A stretch of DNA of 53,911 nt. Source: an uncultured Alteromonadales bacterium (lineage in GTDB: Bacteria; Pseudomonadota; Gammaproteobacteria; Pseudomonadales; Cellvibrionaceae). Location: positions 1-53,911 of the forward strand of contig CALMJT010000121.1 of the NCBI GenBank assembly GCA_937864365.1, given 5' to 3'. Position 1 is the stretch's first letter. Each line of letters opens with the position of its first letter. Made by a program: the position numbers and the translations under genes. The notes under the pieces were generated by a model, which was given only the letters and a program-made list of their open reading frames with translations, was not told where the DNA came from and searched no databases. Below, piece after piece: positions 1-8,692 of this stretch.

Positions 1-1049
1 TTAAACACCTCAAAGGTTTGACCATCCCAGCCATCGCGTTGTTGTTTAAAGATAACCGGGCCTTTAGAGGAGCGCTTGACGAGATAGGCAAGCACTAAAA
101 AGAGCGGGCTCAGCAACACAATTAATAACGCTGCAATAGAGCGATCAAATACCGTTTTCACAAAGTATCGAAGACCGCTGTAGTGAGGAGTTTCGTTTAA
201 ACAAATAAGCGGCAAACCACCCAGTTCGCGCACACAATGATTGAGTAAATCAAACTCGTAGATATCGGGCACCCAAACGATATCTACCTGCTTGTCTTGC
301 AATGCTTGATAATAATGCACAAGTTCAGGGGTATTTTTGAGTCCCAAAGCTACGTAGATGCGCTGCACCTGGCGCGCATCAATCATTGCCAGTAACTCCG
401 CTAAATTAACAATGTTCTTGATGCCGATATCGTCTCGTTGACCAGATAACGGATTCGAAGGATCACACAATCCAACGACTCGCTCATCGAGCCAAACGTT
501 ATCGACCATTTTTGCCGACAGATGTGAAAGGGCAGCGCCCGAGCCAATAATTACCGACGAAATACGTTTGGAAGATCTTAGAGTAAAAAACAGCCGCACC
601 TTAAAACAAACGCTGGCAACCAGCATTTGTGCGGCCAAACTCAACAACAACCAACTAACAATCGTTACCGGCTGAGCGGACTCTACTGCGTGGGTGTAAA
701 AGCCAATACCCACTAAAAAAACCGAAACTAACGCCCACGCCTTACTGAGCCTGAATAAACCAGACATACCCAATAAGGCCTTACGGCCAATCCCTAATTT
801 TGGATACACCAGAAGCACCGATAGTGCTGCAACGACACAGTACAACTGACTGTGAAGAGTGAATCCACCCGGCGAGTAGTATTGTTGTAGATACAAAGGT
901 ATGACTACCGCAAGTACGTACAAACCGTATTCTAAATAGCGAAAAATACCATCGTGGTTTTGCAACAGTCGCTTGTGAGAATGGCGACTGCGCAGAATGT
1001 CTTCGGATGTCTCTGAGTAATATTCAGAGACTTCTTGTGCAGAACTCAT
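1..1049 (-). CDS. Undecaprenyl-phosphate sugar phosphotransferase, partial (C-terminus beyond left edge)
   Basis: Read directly on the minus strand, this frame stays open for about 349 codons from an ATG at 1047-1049 to the left edge. The N-terminal half has several hydrophobic segments (for example LYVLAVVIPLYL and ALVSVFLVGIGFY), followed by a CoA-binding-like region with IIGSGAALSHL. A further membrane segment (RSIAALLIVLLSPLFLVLAYL) leads into the start of the catalytic domain, with GPVIFKQQRDGWDGQTFEVFK. That last motif is the hallmark of the WcaJ/EpsE polyprenyl glycosylphosphotransferase family, which loads the first sugar phosphate onto undecaprenyl phosphate for exopolysaccharide assembly. 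The catalytic domain itself is missing because the window ends. An in-frame ATG at 1067 is an alternative start; 1049 has AAGGA at suitable spacing. Family call firm, exact sugar unknown. Confidence 0.85.
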   Translation of the reverse strand, partial: MSSAQEVSEYYSETSEDILRSRHSHKRLLQNHDGIFRYLEYGLYVLAVVIPLYLQQYYSPGGFTLHSQLYCVVAALSVLLVYPKLGIGRKALLGMSGLFRLSKAWALVSVFLVGIGFYTHAVESAQPVTIVSWLLLSLAAQMLVASVCFKVRLFFTLRSSKRISSVIIGSGAALSHLSAKMVDNVWLDERVVGLCDPSNPLSGQRDDIGIKNIVNLAELLAMIDARQVQRIYVALGLKNTPELVHYYQALQDKQVDIVWVPDIYEFDLLNHCVRELGGLPLICLNETPHYSGLRYFVKTVFDRSIAALLIVLLSPLFLVLAYLVKRSSKGPVIFKQQRDGWDGQTFEVF

Positions 1050-1632
1050 AGCGGATTCCTTTTCCATCACCAGAGCCTTTTTAAAAAATAGGCGCTTCCT
1101 GATTGTTCTTAGTAACTGCAAATAATCAAATATCGAGCGGGTAAAGCCTGAGGAACAATTAACTCATCCAACCTTAGAACAACGTTAAAACGTTAATAAG
1201 TGTATTGTCGCGTAAAACACTGTGGGTAACCAACATTCAGAAAAAACCAAATATTAGGTGCTGCTTGCAGAGGTTTAATTACAAAAATCAAAAAAGAATG
1301 AGCTAATAAACGAATTTCAGACACCTAATTCTTTTATTCTTATTCTAAATGTACGATTACTGTTCAGGCTTATAGCATAAACAAGCATTGAAAGACTCTC
1401 AAGATCGCCGAATAACCTTTTCATTCTATTAACAATAGAATTTATTCGAATACTGAATCTAAGCCTCTAAACCGCAGGAAATACTTGATAAATTCGTGAC
1501 ATATAATTTACCAAACATCGATATTTAAAAATAAATTTCAATATTTATTCGTTTAAAACCTCGGACTACATTAGTGCTATCAGTTACTGAAGATCGCTAA
1601 TTAATAAGATGAGTAAATTGAAATTAGGAAAA

Positions 1633-1699
1633 CATTGAAAATGCGATTTAGAAATTCGATCTGCTGATTAAATCGAGGCAGAGTTAATCAGCAGATCCA
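1633..1699. repeat. Partial, rearranged relative of the 151-bp hairpin repeat
   Basis: GATCTGCTGATTAA at 1658-1671 pairs perfectly with TTAATCAGCAGATC at 1684-1697 (14-bp stem, 12-base loop). The loop and stem resemble the last hairpin of the full elements at 27519 and 34693. Just left of it, ATTGAAAATGCGATTT is also found in those elements, but in the opposite relative orientation. The other hairpins are missing, so this is a decayed or rearranged copy. Confidence 0.6.
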
Positions 1700-1750
1700 G
1701 TAATAAGAAATCGAATTGTAGGAAAGCAGGAAATTGCCAGAAAATAATTT

Positions 1751-1813
1751 AACAGAAAACTCTTATTGATTAAGACCACTCATTGATTAGGCGTTTATTA
1801 AGAGTTTTCTGTT
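1751..1813. repeat. 63-bp palindrome downstream of pyk
   Basis: AACAGAAAACTCTTA (1751-1765) is matched perfectly by TAAGAGTTTTCTGTT (1799-1813). The inner part contains TGATTAAG and TGATTAGG, recalling the TIR core of the dispersed repeat family. It lies 28 bases beyond the pyk stop, so it could also act as a 3' end or processing hairpin. It lacks the GC-rich stem of a classical terminator. Confidence 0.6.
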
Positions 1814-1841
1814 CGTAAAATTAATTACGATTCTTCAAAAA

Positions 1842-3290
1842 TTAAGACTTCGTTTGCCACTGCAATATTTTAATATGATTGGTTTGGCCGCCACTGCCAG
1901 AGACATCACCACAGGTAATAACCACGCGTTGGCCGCTGATTAAACCGCCGGTTTGACCAACCGTATCCAAGGCCGACTGATAAATGTCACCGCCGCTTTC
2001 GGTCACATCGTAAAAAATCGATTTTACACCGCGATACAAGGCCATTTTTCGGCAGGTATTTTTATGACGAGACAACGCAAAAATAGGCAACCCAGATCCC
2101 AATCGAGACATCAATAAAGCTGTATTTCCCGACTCGGTTAAACAAATAATCGCGCCAATATTGTATAGGTGATTAGCTGCGTAAATTGCCGACAGCGCAA
2201 TGCATTCATCAATGCGATAAAAAGTCTGTTCAATCTCGCGATCAATAATACGCACATCTGGATGCTGCTCGGCGCCCACGCAGGTTGCCGCCATGGCTCG
2301 AACCACCTGAGCAGGATATTTACCGCTGGCGGTTTCGGCAGAAAGCATTACCGCATCAGTGCCGTCGAGCACTGCGTTAGCAACATCGAATACCTCTGCA
2401 CGAGTAGGCACCGGTTGATTGATCATGGATTCCATCATTTGTGTGGCGGTAATTACCGGTTTATTCGCTAGGCGGGCCAATCGAATGATTTTTTTCTGCA
2501 CGCCAATTAGCTGTGGATCACCGATTTCTACCCCTAAATCTCCGCGCGCAACCATCACTCCGTCGGAGGCTTCGATTAATGCTTTTAACGTGCTTTCTGA
2601 CCCAACCGCCTCGGCACGTTCAATTTTGGCGATAATGCCGGTTTTAACACCCGAGGCATTCAAGGCATCGCGCACCGGTTTTAAGTCAGCGGCGCAACTT
2701 GGGAAAGACACTGCCAAATAATCCAGCTCAAGCTCGATGGCGAGTTTTAGATCCAGCTCATCTTTGGCCGTGATGGTTGGCGCAGACAAACCGCCACCCA
2801 AACGATTTAAGCCTTTACGAGACTTTAAGATTCCGCCAGAAATCACCCGGCATTCGACGTCGGTTTCAGAAACATTCACAACTTCTAAACGCATTAATCC
2901 ATCGTCTAATAACAAGATATCCCCAGGTTTTACAAACTTAGGCAACGCCTTGTACCCCACACCGATGCGCGTCTCACTGTGTGGTTTATCGTCGTCGATG
3001 GTAAGCGTAATCAGAGAATTATCGATCAACTCAATGGTATCTTTTACCAAATCACCGATACGGATCTTAGGGCCCTGTAAATCACCCAAAATCGCCGCGT
3101 TACGGCCTTTCTCCTCGGCAACCTCACGTATCACCTTGGCCTGATTGCGATGACCCTCAGCGCTGCCGTGAGAAAAATTTAAGCGAAAAACATTCACGCC
3201 CTCATCCAACAAACGAGCAATCATTTCAGGACTAGCGCTAGCAGGACCGACGGTAGCGACAATTTTGGTACGACGAAGATAGGCGGACAT
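1842..3290 (-). CDS. pyk: Pyruvate kinase
   Basis: Last step of glycolysis in the cytoplasm: phosphoenolpyruvate plus ADP to pyruvate plus ATP. The order of motifs is that of the family: RTKIVATVGPAS at the start, FRLNFSHG, a B-domain with GDLVKD-like strands, the IAKIERAEA active-site segment, VARGDLGVE, and TATQMMESM followed by PTRAEVFDVANAV. The C-terminal regulatory domain ends with GDVSGSGGQTNHIKI. Length from the ATG at 3290 is 482 residues, typical of PykA-type enzymes. A TTG four codons upstream (3302) is possible, but the ATG has GGA at good spacing. It is transcribed leftwards, separated from the peptidase gene upstream by a terminator. Confidence 0.97.
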   Translation of the reverse strand: MSAYLRRTKIVATVGPASASPEMIARLLDEGVNVFRLNFSHGSAEGHRNQAKVIREVAEEKGRNAAILGDLQGPKIRIGDLVKDTIELIDNSLITLTIDDDKPHSETRIGVGYKALPKFVKPGDILLLDDGLMRLEVVNVSETDVECRVISGGILKSRKGLNRLGGGLSAPTITAKDELDLKLAIELELDYLAVSFPSCAADLKPVRDALNASGVKTGIIAKIERAEAVGSESTLKALIEASDGVMVARGDLGVEIGDPQLIGVQKKIIRLARLANKPVITATQMMESMINQPVPTRAEVFDVANAVLDGTDAVMLSAETASGKYPAQVVRAMAATCVGAEQHPDVRIIDREIEQTFYRIDECIALSAIYAANHLYNIGAIICLTESGNTALLMSRLGSGLPIFALSRHKNTCRKMALYRGVKSIFYDVTESGGDIYQSALDTVGQTGGLISGQRVVITCGDVSGSGGQTNHIKILQWQTKS

Positions 3291-3477
3291 TTTGGATTCC
3301 AAGTTTCTTTTAAAGGTGAAAGTAAAGCAGAAGAACTTGAATAAGTTTATGTCGAAAGCAAATGAGTTCGCAAAAGTGCAGACCTACTAACGCTACAAAT
3401 GAATTTATTTCCGGTATATGTCATTCAAACCACATAAGTTAACGATAGCTTCTATTTTTACTTATGTAGTAGAGATT

Positions 3478-3504
3478 AAAAAAGGCGCCTTTGGCGCCTT
3501 TTTT
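3478..3504 (-). terminator. Rho-independent terminator of the M3 peptidase gene
   Basis: A-tract, GGCGCC, TTT, GGCGCC, T-tract. It starts 24 bases past the peptidase stop and is symmetrical, so it could work in both directions. Confidence 0.85.
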
Positions 3505-3527
3505 ACTGCATAAATAACCAAAACATC

Positions 3528-5423
3528 TTACTCAGCCAAAAGCGCTTCGATTCGATCCATAATGTCGGTCATACGGCGCGCGGTAGCTTGGTAGGGCTCG
3601 GGTTTGGCCATGTCTAAGCCTGCGGTTTTTAAGATTTTATAGGCGTCGTCTGATCCACCGGCTTTTAGCACGTCAATAAACGAGTCTCGAACCTTGGTAT
3701 CGCCTGCGAGTAGTTGCTCGGCAAACCACGATGCCCCAGCCATGGAGGTTGAGTATTGGAAGACGTAGAACTTGTAGTAGAAGTGCGGAATGTAGGCCCA
3801 TTCGTTGGTGTAGACATCGTCAATTAGCAATACGCCTTCGTCGTGGCCGTGGTATTTCTTCAGAAGATCGCCGTAGATGTCTGATAATTTTGCACCGGTT
3901 AAGGGTTCACCGGCTTCTGCGGTTTCGTGAATTTTTAATTCAAATTCAGCGAACATAGCTTGGCGATAGAAGGTACCACGCACCGATTCCAGAGCCTGGC
4001 CTAAATAGAAGAGTTTTTCTTCTTTGGTTTCGGCGCGTTCGATCAAATATTCTTCTAATAGAATTTCATTAATGATGGAGGCAATTTCGGCAGTAAAGGT
4101 TGAATAGTCTGCTTTTAGGTAAGGCTGAGCCTCGTTAGCCAACATACTGTGTACGGCGTGACCCCATTCGTGCGCATAGGTCGATAGGCCGTTGTAGTCG
4201 TCGTTATGATTGAGCAAAACGTAAGGATGCACATCGTAAACGCTGCCGTTCATGTAGGCGCCGGATCGCTTACCGGGTTGTGGATAAGCATGCGCCCAGT
4301 TTGAATTCAGTGCCGTTTCAAGCTTCTCGTAGTAGTCTTCACCTAATGGCTTAAGCACGGTTAGAGTGATGTCTTTAGATTCTTTGAGGCCGAATTCGGT
4401 ATCCAGCTCAACCAGCGGCGGATAGATATCGTAGTAACGCATCTGGTCGATACCTAAGATTTCACCACGCAGCTTAAAGTAACGGTGTAATACAGGCAGC
4501 GATTTGTTCACTTCTGCGATTAGTGTGCGATACACGCCCTCTGGAAGGTTCTCTTGATCCAATTCTTTTTGCAAAACCGAATCGTAGTTGCGCGCCTTAG
4601 CGGTAAAGATATTGGCTTGTACCTCGGTACCTAAAATTTTGCCAATACTGTCGCGGTAGTCGTGCCAGGTTTGCCAGAAGGTATCAAACACCAATTTACG
4701 ATCGTCACGATTGGCAAGGCTGCGATAACGTGAATAACCCGCTTGATTAAGCGTTACGGTTTCGCCTGTCGATAGCGTTACTTCCGGCCATTTAACATCG
4801 GCATTAACGAGCAACTCGTAGATTTCGTTAGGGCTACCCAATACCGCCGACGCAGAAGCTAATAAAGATTCGCCTTTCTCGTCTAAAAGATGTTCGCCGC
4901 TTTTAACCACCGAGCGAAGATAGTAGTCGTAAGGAGTAAGGCCTGGCTCTTTCTTGATGAATTTTTCAACTTTCTTACTGCCAAGAGCCAGAATTTCTGG
5001 GTCCATCCATGAAAGCGCTTCACCGAACTCGGTAAATAACGAATTGGCCTTGGCAAATCGCTCTTGATTGTCTTCAGAGCGCTGATCGGTATCGTGATTT
5101 AAACTGGTATAAACATAAACGCGCACCGCTTCTTTTTGTACGCCAAAAATGGCGTCCAGTGCTTTGGCTAATGATTTTGGACTTTTACCTAAGGTGCCCT
5201 TGAATTCAGGCAATGTAGCAATATCAGCGCGAACCTTATCGTAAGCCGTTTCCCAAGCCTCGTTATTGGCGTAAATTTCGGTTAAATCCCAAACCACTTG
5301 TTTGGGTTGGTCTTCTGCAACCGCGAAACCACTGATACCGGCAAGGCTCACACCCGATAACAATACACAGGACAACAATTTTTTCTTAAAGGCTTTTTTG
5401 GCCGACACCGCTTTTTTCAACAT
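3528..5423 (-). CDS. pepF: Exported M3 family oligoendopeptidase F
   Basis: Zinc endopeptidase of the M3B (PepF) family that cuts short peptides. The HEWGH metal-binding motif is at residues 418-422 in the context STYAHEWGHAVHSML, with the helper glutamate expected in the following EIASIINEILLEEYL helix. Unlike most cytoplasmic PepF enzymes, this one starts with a clear Sec signal: a lysine-rich n-region, the hydrophobic LLSCVLLSGVSLAGISGFAVA and a cleavage site before EDQ. It should therefore act in the periplasm or outside. Length (631) is normal for an exported member. It is monocistronic, with a terminator behind it. The symbol is by family and is not unique. Confidence 0.93.
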   Translation of the reverse strand: MLKKAVSAKKAFKKKLLSCVLLSGVSLAGISGFAVAEDQPKQVVWDLTEIYANNEAWETAYDKVRADIATLPEFKGTLGKSPKSLAKALDAIFGVQKEAVRVYVYTSLNHDTDQRSEDNQERFAKANSLFTEFGEALSWMDPEILALGSKKVEKFIKKEPGLTPYDYYLRSVVKSGEHLLDEKGESLLASASAVLGSPNEIYELLVNADVKWPEVTLSTGETVTLNQAGYSRYRSLANRDDRKLVFDTFWQTWHDYRDSIGKILGTEVQANIFTAKARNYDSVLQKELDQENLPEGVYRTLIAEVNKSLPVLHRYFKLRGEILGIDQMRYYDIYPPLVELDTEFGLKESKDITLTVLKPLGEDYYEKLETALNSNWAHAYPQPGKRSGAYMNGSVYDVHPYVLLNHNDDYNGLSTYAHEWGHAVHSMLANEAQPYLKADYSTFTAEIASIINEILLEEYLIERAETKEEKLFYLGQALESVRGTFYRQAMFAEFELKIHETAEAGEPLTGAKLSDIYGDLLKKYHGHDEGVLLIDDVYTNEWAYIPHFYYKFYVFQYSTSMAGASWFAEQLLAGDTKVRDSFIDVLKAGGSDDAYKILKTAGLDMAKPEPYQATARRMTDIMDRIEALLAE

Positions 5424-5545
5424 GGTATTTTCTCAAGTCAGTCCGTTGTTTAATGAATTATTTGTTCGTGTTGTTATCGACGAAAACTCACGCGGCAACC
5501 GCATTTTCTGTACTTATCTTGCTTACAGGCGTTAAATGAAAGTCT

Positions 5546-6256
5546 TTATTTATCGCTCTCAAAATAGCGATCATGAATATTCTTACAATAACGCACCAAG
5601 TTGTCGTAAGACCTGGCTTTTTGGTTAAACGGGCCGTTTAAATCCACCTCGATTAATTCGGCCAAATGGGCATAGGCAATAGCATCAAAACTGGATGGCC
5701 GGTTATTGAAGAAATAGTCGTTATCACCGAGCAAATCCGACAAGCTCTTTAACATGTCGTCGCACATAAGAATCAGCTCAGCTTCACTGTGGCGACCGAA
5801 ACCTTGTTTTTTGATCGAACCTTTCACCATGTGCCGCGCCACGAGCGGCGCTATCTGCTTCATGACCGGCGGCATAAAATTAAAGAAGTTTTTGCGCACC
5901 ACAGTAAAGCCAGAATCGTTGATCCAACGACCGTAAACAATAAACCAATAAAAGCACTCGTCTAACGCTTTTTGGAACAGCACTTTTTGCGCTTGCTGTT
6001 GGGTATCGAGGTGATTGTCTAATTCGATACTATAGCGCGTTTGCAGGTGCTGGATAATCAATTGCGAATCGCCAATAACCGCGCCGTTATCGTCAATAAA
6101 TGGCAGCTTTCCCTTCGGAGATTTGGATAAATATTTCATCCCTGCTTTCGACTGGTATTCAATGCCGGCCATTTTTAAATAGGTATACACCTTTAAAACA
6201 AAGGGGCTGGCATCGGCTATTGATATCATTCGTCCAAATCCATAAACCGTAATCAT
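5546..6256 (-). CDS. Glutathione S-transferase-like protein (Fax/metaxin type)
   Basis: The N-terminal part reads as a thioredoxin-like GST domain: MITVYGFGRM, then PFVLKVYTYLKMAGIEYQSK, GKLPFIDDNG and GDSQLIIQHLQ. An all-helical C-terminal domain follows, with RPSSFDAIAYAHLAELI near the end, which is the signature region of the Tom37/metaxin/Fax-like GST branch. No catalytic Cys or Tyr is obvious, and substrate is unknown. The frame extends upstream to 6382, but the ATG at 6256 is preceded by GGAG at a spacing of six bases and begins exactly at the first domain strand, so it is preferred over the ATG at 6268. The gene lies directly downstream of a LysR regulator on the same strand. Confidence 0.8.
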   Translation of the reverse strand: MITVYGFGRMISIADASPFVLKVYTYLKMAGIEYQSKAGMKYLSKSPKGKLPFIDDNGAVIGDSQLIIQHLQTRYSIELDNHLDTQQQAQKVLFQKALDECFYWFIVYGRWINDSGFTVVRKNFFNFMPPVMKQIAPLVARHMVKGSIKKQGFGRHSEAELILMCDDMLKSLSDLLGDNDYFFNNRPSSFDAIAYAHLAELIEVDLNGPFNQKARSYDNLVRYCKNIHDRYFESDK

Positions 6257-6400
6257 GCTTTGCTCCATTGTTAAAGGTTGTTGGCGTTGCTTTGGGTGAT
6301 GTGCGCTGCTATGTGTTTGGCAGCGGCAAAATTGGTTAATTTCGACGTCACACAGTATGACGCCGAAAGATGACGGAAACACAAAATTACGGTTAAAACA

Positions 6401-7270
6401 CTATATTTTCAGCGATGTGGCAACAAAATCTCGCAACACCGAAACAGCTTCGTTGCTGGCGGGGTTGGGAGCAATCAGGCTAATGGCAATATCACCCAAG
6501 GCCGGAAGCAAAGGATTCTCATGAAGGATTTTTAGATTGCTAGGCACGGTGCTACGCGCCAATGCGGTGATACCCAAACCCTCTTCAATAGCGGTAGTGA
6601 TTCCGGTCAAATCGGGATTGGTGTAAATCAGCCGCCATCGCCGATTCTGTGCCTCAAGCCGCTCGATCATACGGCGGCGATAAATGCAGCCATGCGGCGC
6701 TACAATCAAAGAAATCGGGTCCTCTTCTTCAAACTCTTCACGGCCATTGCCAACCCACACCAAGTCGTCACGCTTAAATAAAGGCATGCTTTTTAGATTT
6801 TCAGAAAAATCGTTGTCCAAAAACAACGCCAGAATCAGGTCAAAATTGCTTCGTTTGGGTTCGCACAACAGTTCTTTTGTTAGCGCGCTGGTGACCTCTA
6901 AGGTCACGTTCGGATAGGCGCGAACAAACCGACCAACTATTTTCGGCAAGAGTGTGGTGGCAAACTCACTGGGAATGCCAAAATGAACCTTGCCGTTAAT
7001 GGCCGTTGAATGAAATTGAGCCAGAGCCTCGTCGTTAAGCGCCAATATTTGCTTGGCGTAACGGTACATCATCTTGCCTTTGCTGTTGGGCTCAATCTGT
7101 AATCCATTTCTGGACAGTAATTTTTGTCCGGTTAGCTCTTGCAGCCGTTTAAGTTGCAAGCTAATTGCCGGTTGTGAACGCCCCAATAATTCAGCCGCCG
7201 CTGTGAAGCCACCTACATCCACGATTGTCACGAAAGTTCTGAGCAAGTCCGTGGGAATGTTTCGGATCAT
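6401..7270 (-). CDS. LysR-type transcriptional regulator
   Basis: A DNA-binding winged helix-turn-helix fills residues 1-65 (LLRTFVTIVDVGGFTAAAELLGRSQPAISLQLKRL), followed by the linker helix and a LysR substrate-binding domain (GKVHFGIPSEFATTLLPKIVGRF and later GLGITALARS). About 289 residues, normal for the family. The ATG at 7270 is preceded by GGGGGA and fits the family start; two upstream ATGs (7282, 7315) would only add a tail. It is divergent from gcvT across a 133-base gap and 144 bases upstream of the GST-like gene. It could regulate either; the sequence does not tell which. Effector unknown. Confidence 0.92.
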   Translation of the reverse strand: MIRNIPTDLLRTFVTIVDVGGFTAAAELLGRSQPAISLQLKRLQELTGQKLLSRNGLQIEPNSKGKMMYRYAKQILALNDEALAQFHSTAINGKVHFGIPSEFATTLLPKIVGRFVRAYPNVTLEVTSALTKELLCEPKRSNFDLILALFLDNDFSENLKSMPLFKRDDLVWVGNGREEFEEEDPISLIVAPHGCIYRRRMIERLEAQNRRWRLIYTNPDLTGITTAIEEGLGITALARSTVPSNLKILHENPLLPALGDIAISLIAPNPASNEAVSVLRDFVATSLKI

Positions 7271-7403
7271 ACGTTCCCCCATATTGTATTTAAAATTTTT
7301 ATACTTGCATTTCAACTATTAATTAAACTTATCACAAAACTGTGGTTAAACTTAGAGTTGCCTCCGTTTACCTGTGTTGACTCTTTCTATTCCGAGAAAA
7401 GCT

Positions 7404-8537
7404 ATGGCCGATACAAACAGCTACTCCAGCGATTTAAAAACCACTCCTTTAAACGAACTTCACGAACAACTTGGCGCCAAGATGGTTCCTTTTGCAGGCT
7501 ATTCCATGCCAGTTCAATACCCAAAGGGAGTGAAAACCGAGCACCTACACACTCGCTCAAGCGCTGGTTTATTTGATGTATCCCATATGGGCCAGGTTAT
7601 TGTTGAAGGACCCAACGCCGCCTCGGAACTGGAACAGCTAATTCCTCTCGATTTAGAAGCACTCGCCGTTGGCAGCCAAAGCTACGGATTATTCACCAAC
7701 GATCAGGGCGGTATTATCGACGACTTGATCATTGCGCGCTGGCAACAGAACACATTTTTTATTGTCATCAACGCTGCCTGTAAATACAAAGACATCGAGC
7801 ACCTTCGTGCCCATATTAGCGAAAGCACAATTACCGAATTAACCGATCGCGCACTGCTCGCTCTGCAGGGTCCAAAAGCGGCAAACGTAATGCAGTCGAT
7901 CTGCCCACAAGCGCTGCAATTGAAGTTCATGGAATTTGGCGAATTCACCGTTCAGGGTGAATCCATGTTCATTAGCCGCTCGGGCTATACCGGTGAAGAT
8001 GGTTTTGAAATTTCGGTACCGGCGCAGCTTGCGCGCAGTTTTGCCGAACACATTTTGTCGTTTGATGAGGTAGAGCCAATTGGTCTGGGTGCACGGGACT
8101 CTTTGCGCTTAGAGTCTGGTCTTTGTTTGTACGGCCAAGACATGAATGACCAAACCAATGTCATTGAGGCATCGCTGGCGTGGAGCATCCACAAAAACCG
8201 TCGCGCCAACGGTTCGAAAGCCGGTAATTTTTTAGGCGCCGATGCCATCTTTGCGGCTCAAGAGTCAGGTGTTTCAAAAAAACGCGTCGGCCTATCGGTT
8301 GAATCAAAAACACCGGTTCGCAGCGGTACCTTATTAGTGGACGCAAATTCTCAAGAAATTGGCGAAGTCACCAGCGGTGGATTCAGCCCAAGCCTCGAAA
8401 AACCCATCGCCATGGGTTATGTGTCGTCGGATTTCGCGAAAGTGGGTACAGAGATTTTTGCCTTGGTACGCAACAAGTTGATTCCCGTTACCATCGCCAA
8501 GACCCCGTTTGTTACCCAGAACTATTACCGCGGCTAA
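7404..8537 (+). CDS. gcvT: Aminomethyltransferase (glycine cleavage T-protein)
   Basis: T-protein of the glycine cleavage system. It moves the methylene group from the aminomethyl-lipoyl H-protein to tetrahydrofolate and releases ammonia. Recognised by [14 protein letters not shown], the [10 protein letters not shown] motif, [10 protein letters not shown], the folate-site segment [18 protein letters not shown], and the C-terminal barrel with [14 protein letters not shown] and [12 protein letters not shown]. 377 residues from the ATG at 7404. A GTG at 7374 is in frame, but the ATG has a purine-rich GAGAAA ahead. It is followed by gcvP after 155 bases; the usual gcvH between them is absent. Confidence 0.96.
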   Translation: MADTNSYSSDLKTTPLNELHEQLGAKMVPFAGYSMPVQYPKGVKTEHLHTRSSAGLFDVSHMGQVIVEGPNAASELEQLIPLDLEALAVGSQSYGLFTNDQGGIIDDLIIARWQQNTFFIVINAACKYKDIEHLRAHISESTITELTDRALLALQGPKAANVMQSICPQALQLKFMEFGEFTVQGESMFISRSGYTGEDGFEISVPAQLARSFAEHILSFDEVEPIGLGARDSLRLESGLCLYGQDMNDQTNVIEASLAWSIHKNRRANGSKAGNFLGADAIFAAQESGVSKKRVGLSVESKTPVRSGTLLVDANSQEIGEVTSGGFSPSLEKPIAMGYVSSDFAKVGTEIFALVRNKLIPVTIAKTPFVTQNYYRG

Positions 8538-8692
8538 AACACTCGGCCAGCAAAAAGTCTTGGATTTCACGTCTACACTTTTTGCTGGACAGGGAGCGCC
8601 TTGTACCTACTTTGCGAGCTTGCGGTTGCTGTCACAACGCCAAGTTCGATCTGTCCAGTCATCTACTATTCAGTGAAGGAAACCTACCCAAC
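8538..8692 (+). promoter_or_regulatory. Structured spacer between gcvT and gcvP
   Basis: CCAGCAAAAAGT (8547-8558) pairs perfectly with ACTTTTTGCTGG (8577-8588) around an 18-base loop. TGGACAG (8586-8592) can pair with CTGTCCA (8651-8657) in an overlapping, partly competing fold. The first hairpin ends in TTTTTGCTGG rather than a clean T-tract, so it is not a textbook terminator. It may adjust the ratio of gcvT to gcvP message by processing or attenuation. I do not see the conserved glycine riboswitch core. Confidence 0.45.

Larger units (their letters stand above)
1050..1841. other. Long AT-rich intergenic region with two palindromic elements
   Basis: No convincing gene is seen in this 790-base stretch. 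It should hold the promoter of the leftward exopolysaccharide gene and the 3' end of the pyk transcript. It contains a partial copy of the dispersed hairpin repeat (about 1633-1699) and a separate perfect 15-bp inverted repeat (1751-1765 with 1799-1813). Both are listed separately. Confidence 0.6.

Noticed and set aside
2169-3144. Open frames on the plus strand across pyk
   Set aside because: They run opposite to a complete pyruvate kinase with all family motifs, and have no ribosome sites or recognisable protein features. The same holds for the many frames opposite atp, gcvP, amt and the lipoprotein gene.
8538-8692. Glycine riboswitch ahead of gcvP
   Set aside because: The spacer is structured, but I do not see the conserved riboswitch core or the tandem aptamer layout, and it lies within an operon after gcvT rather than upstream of it.
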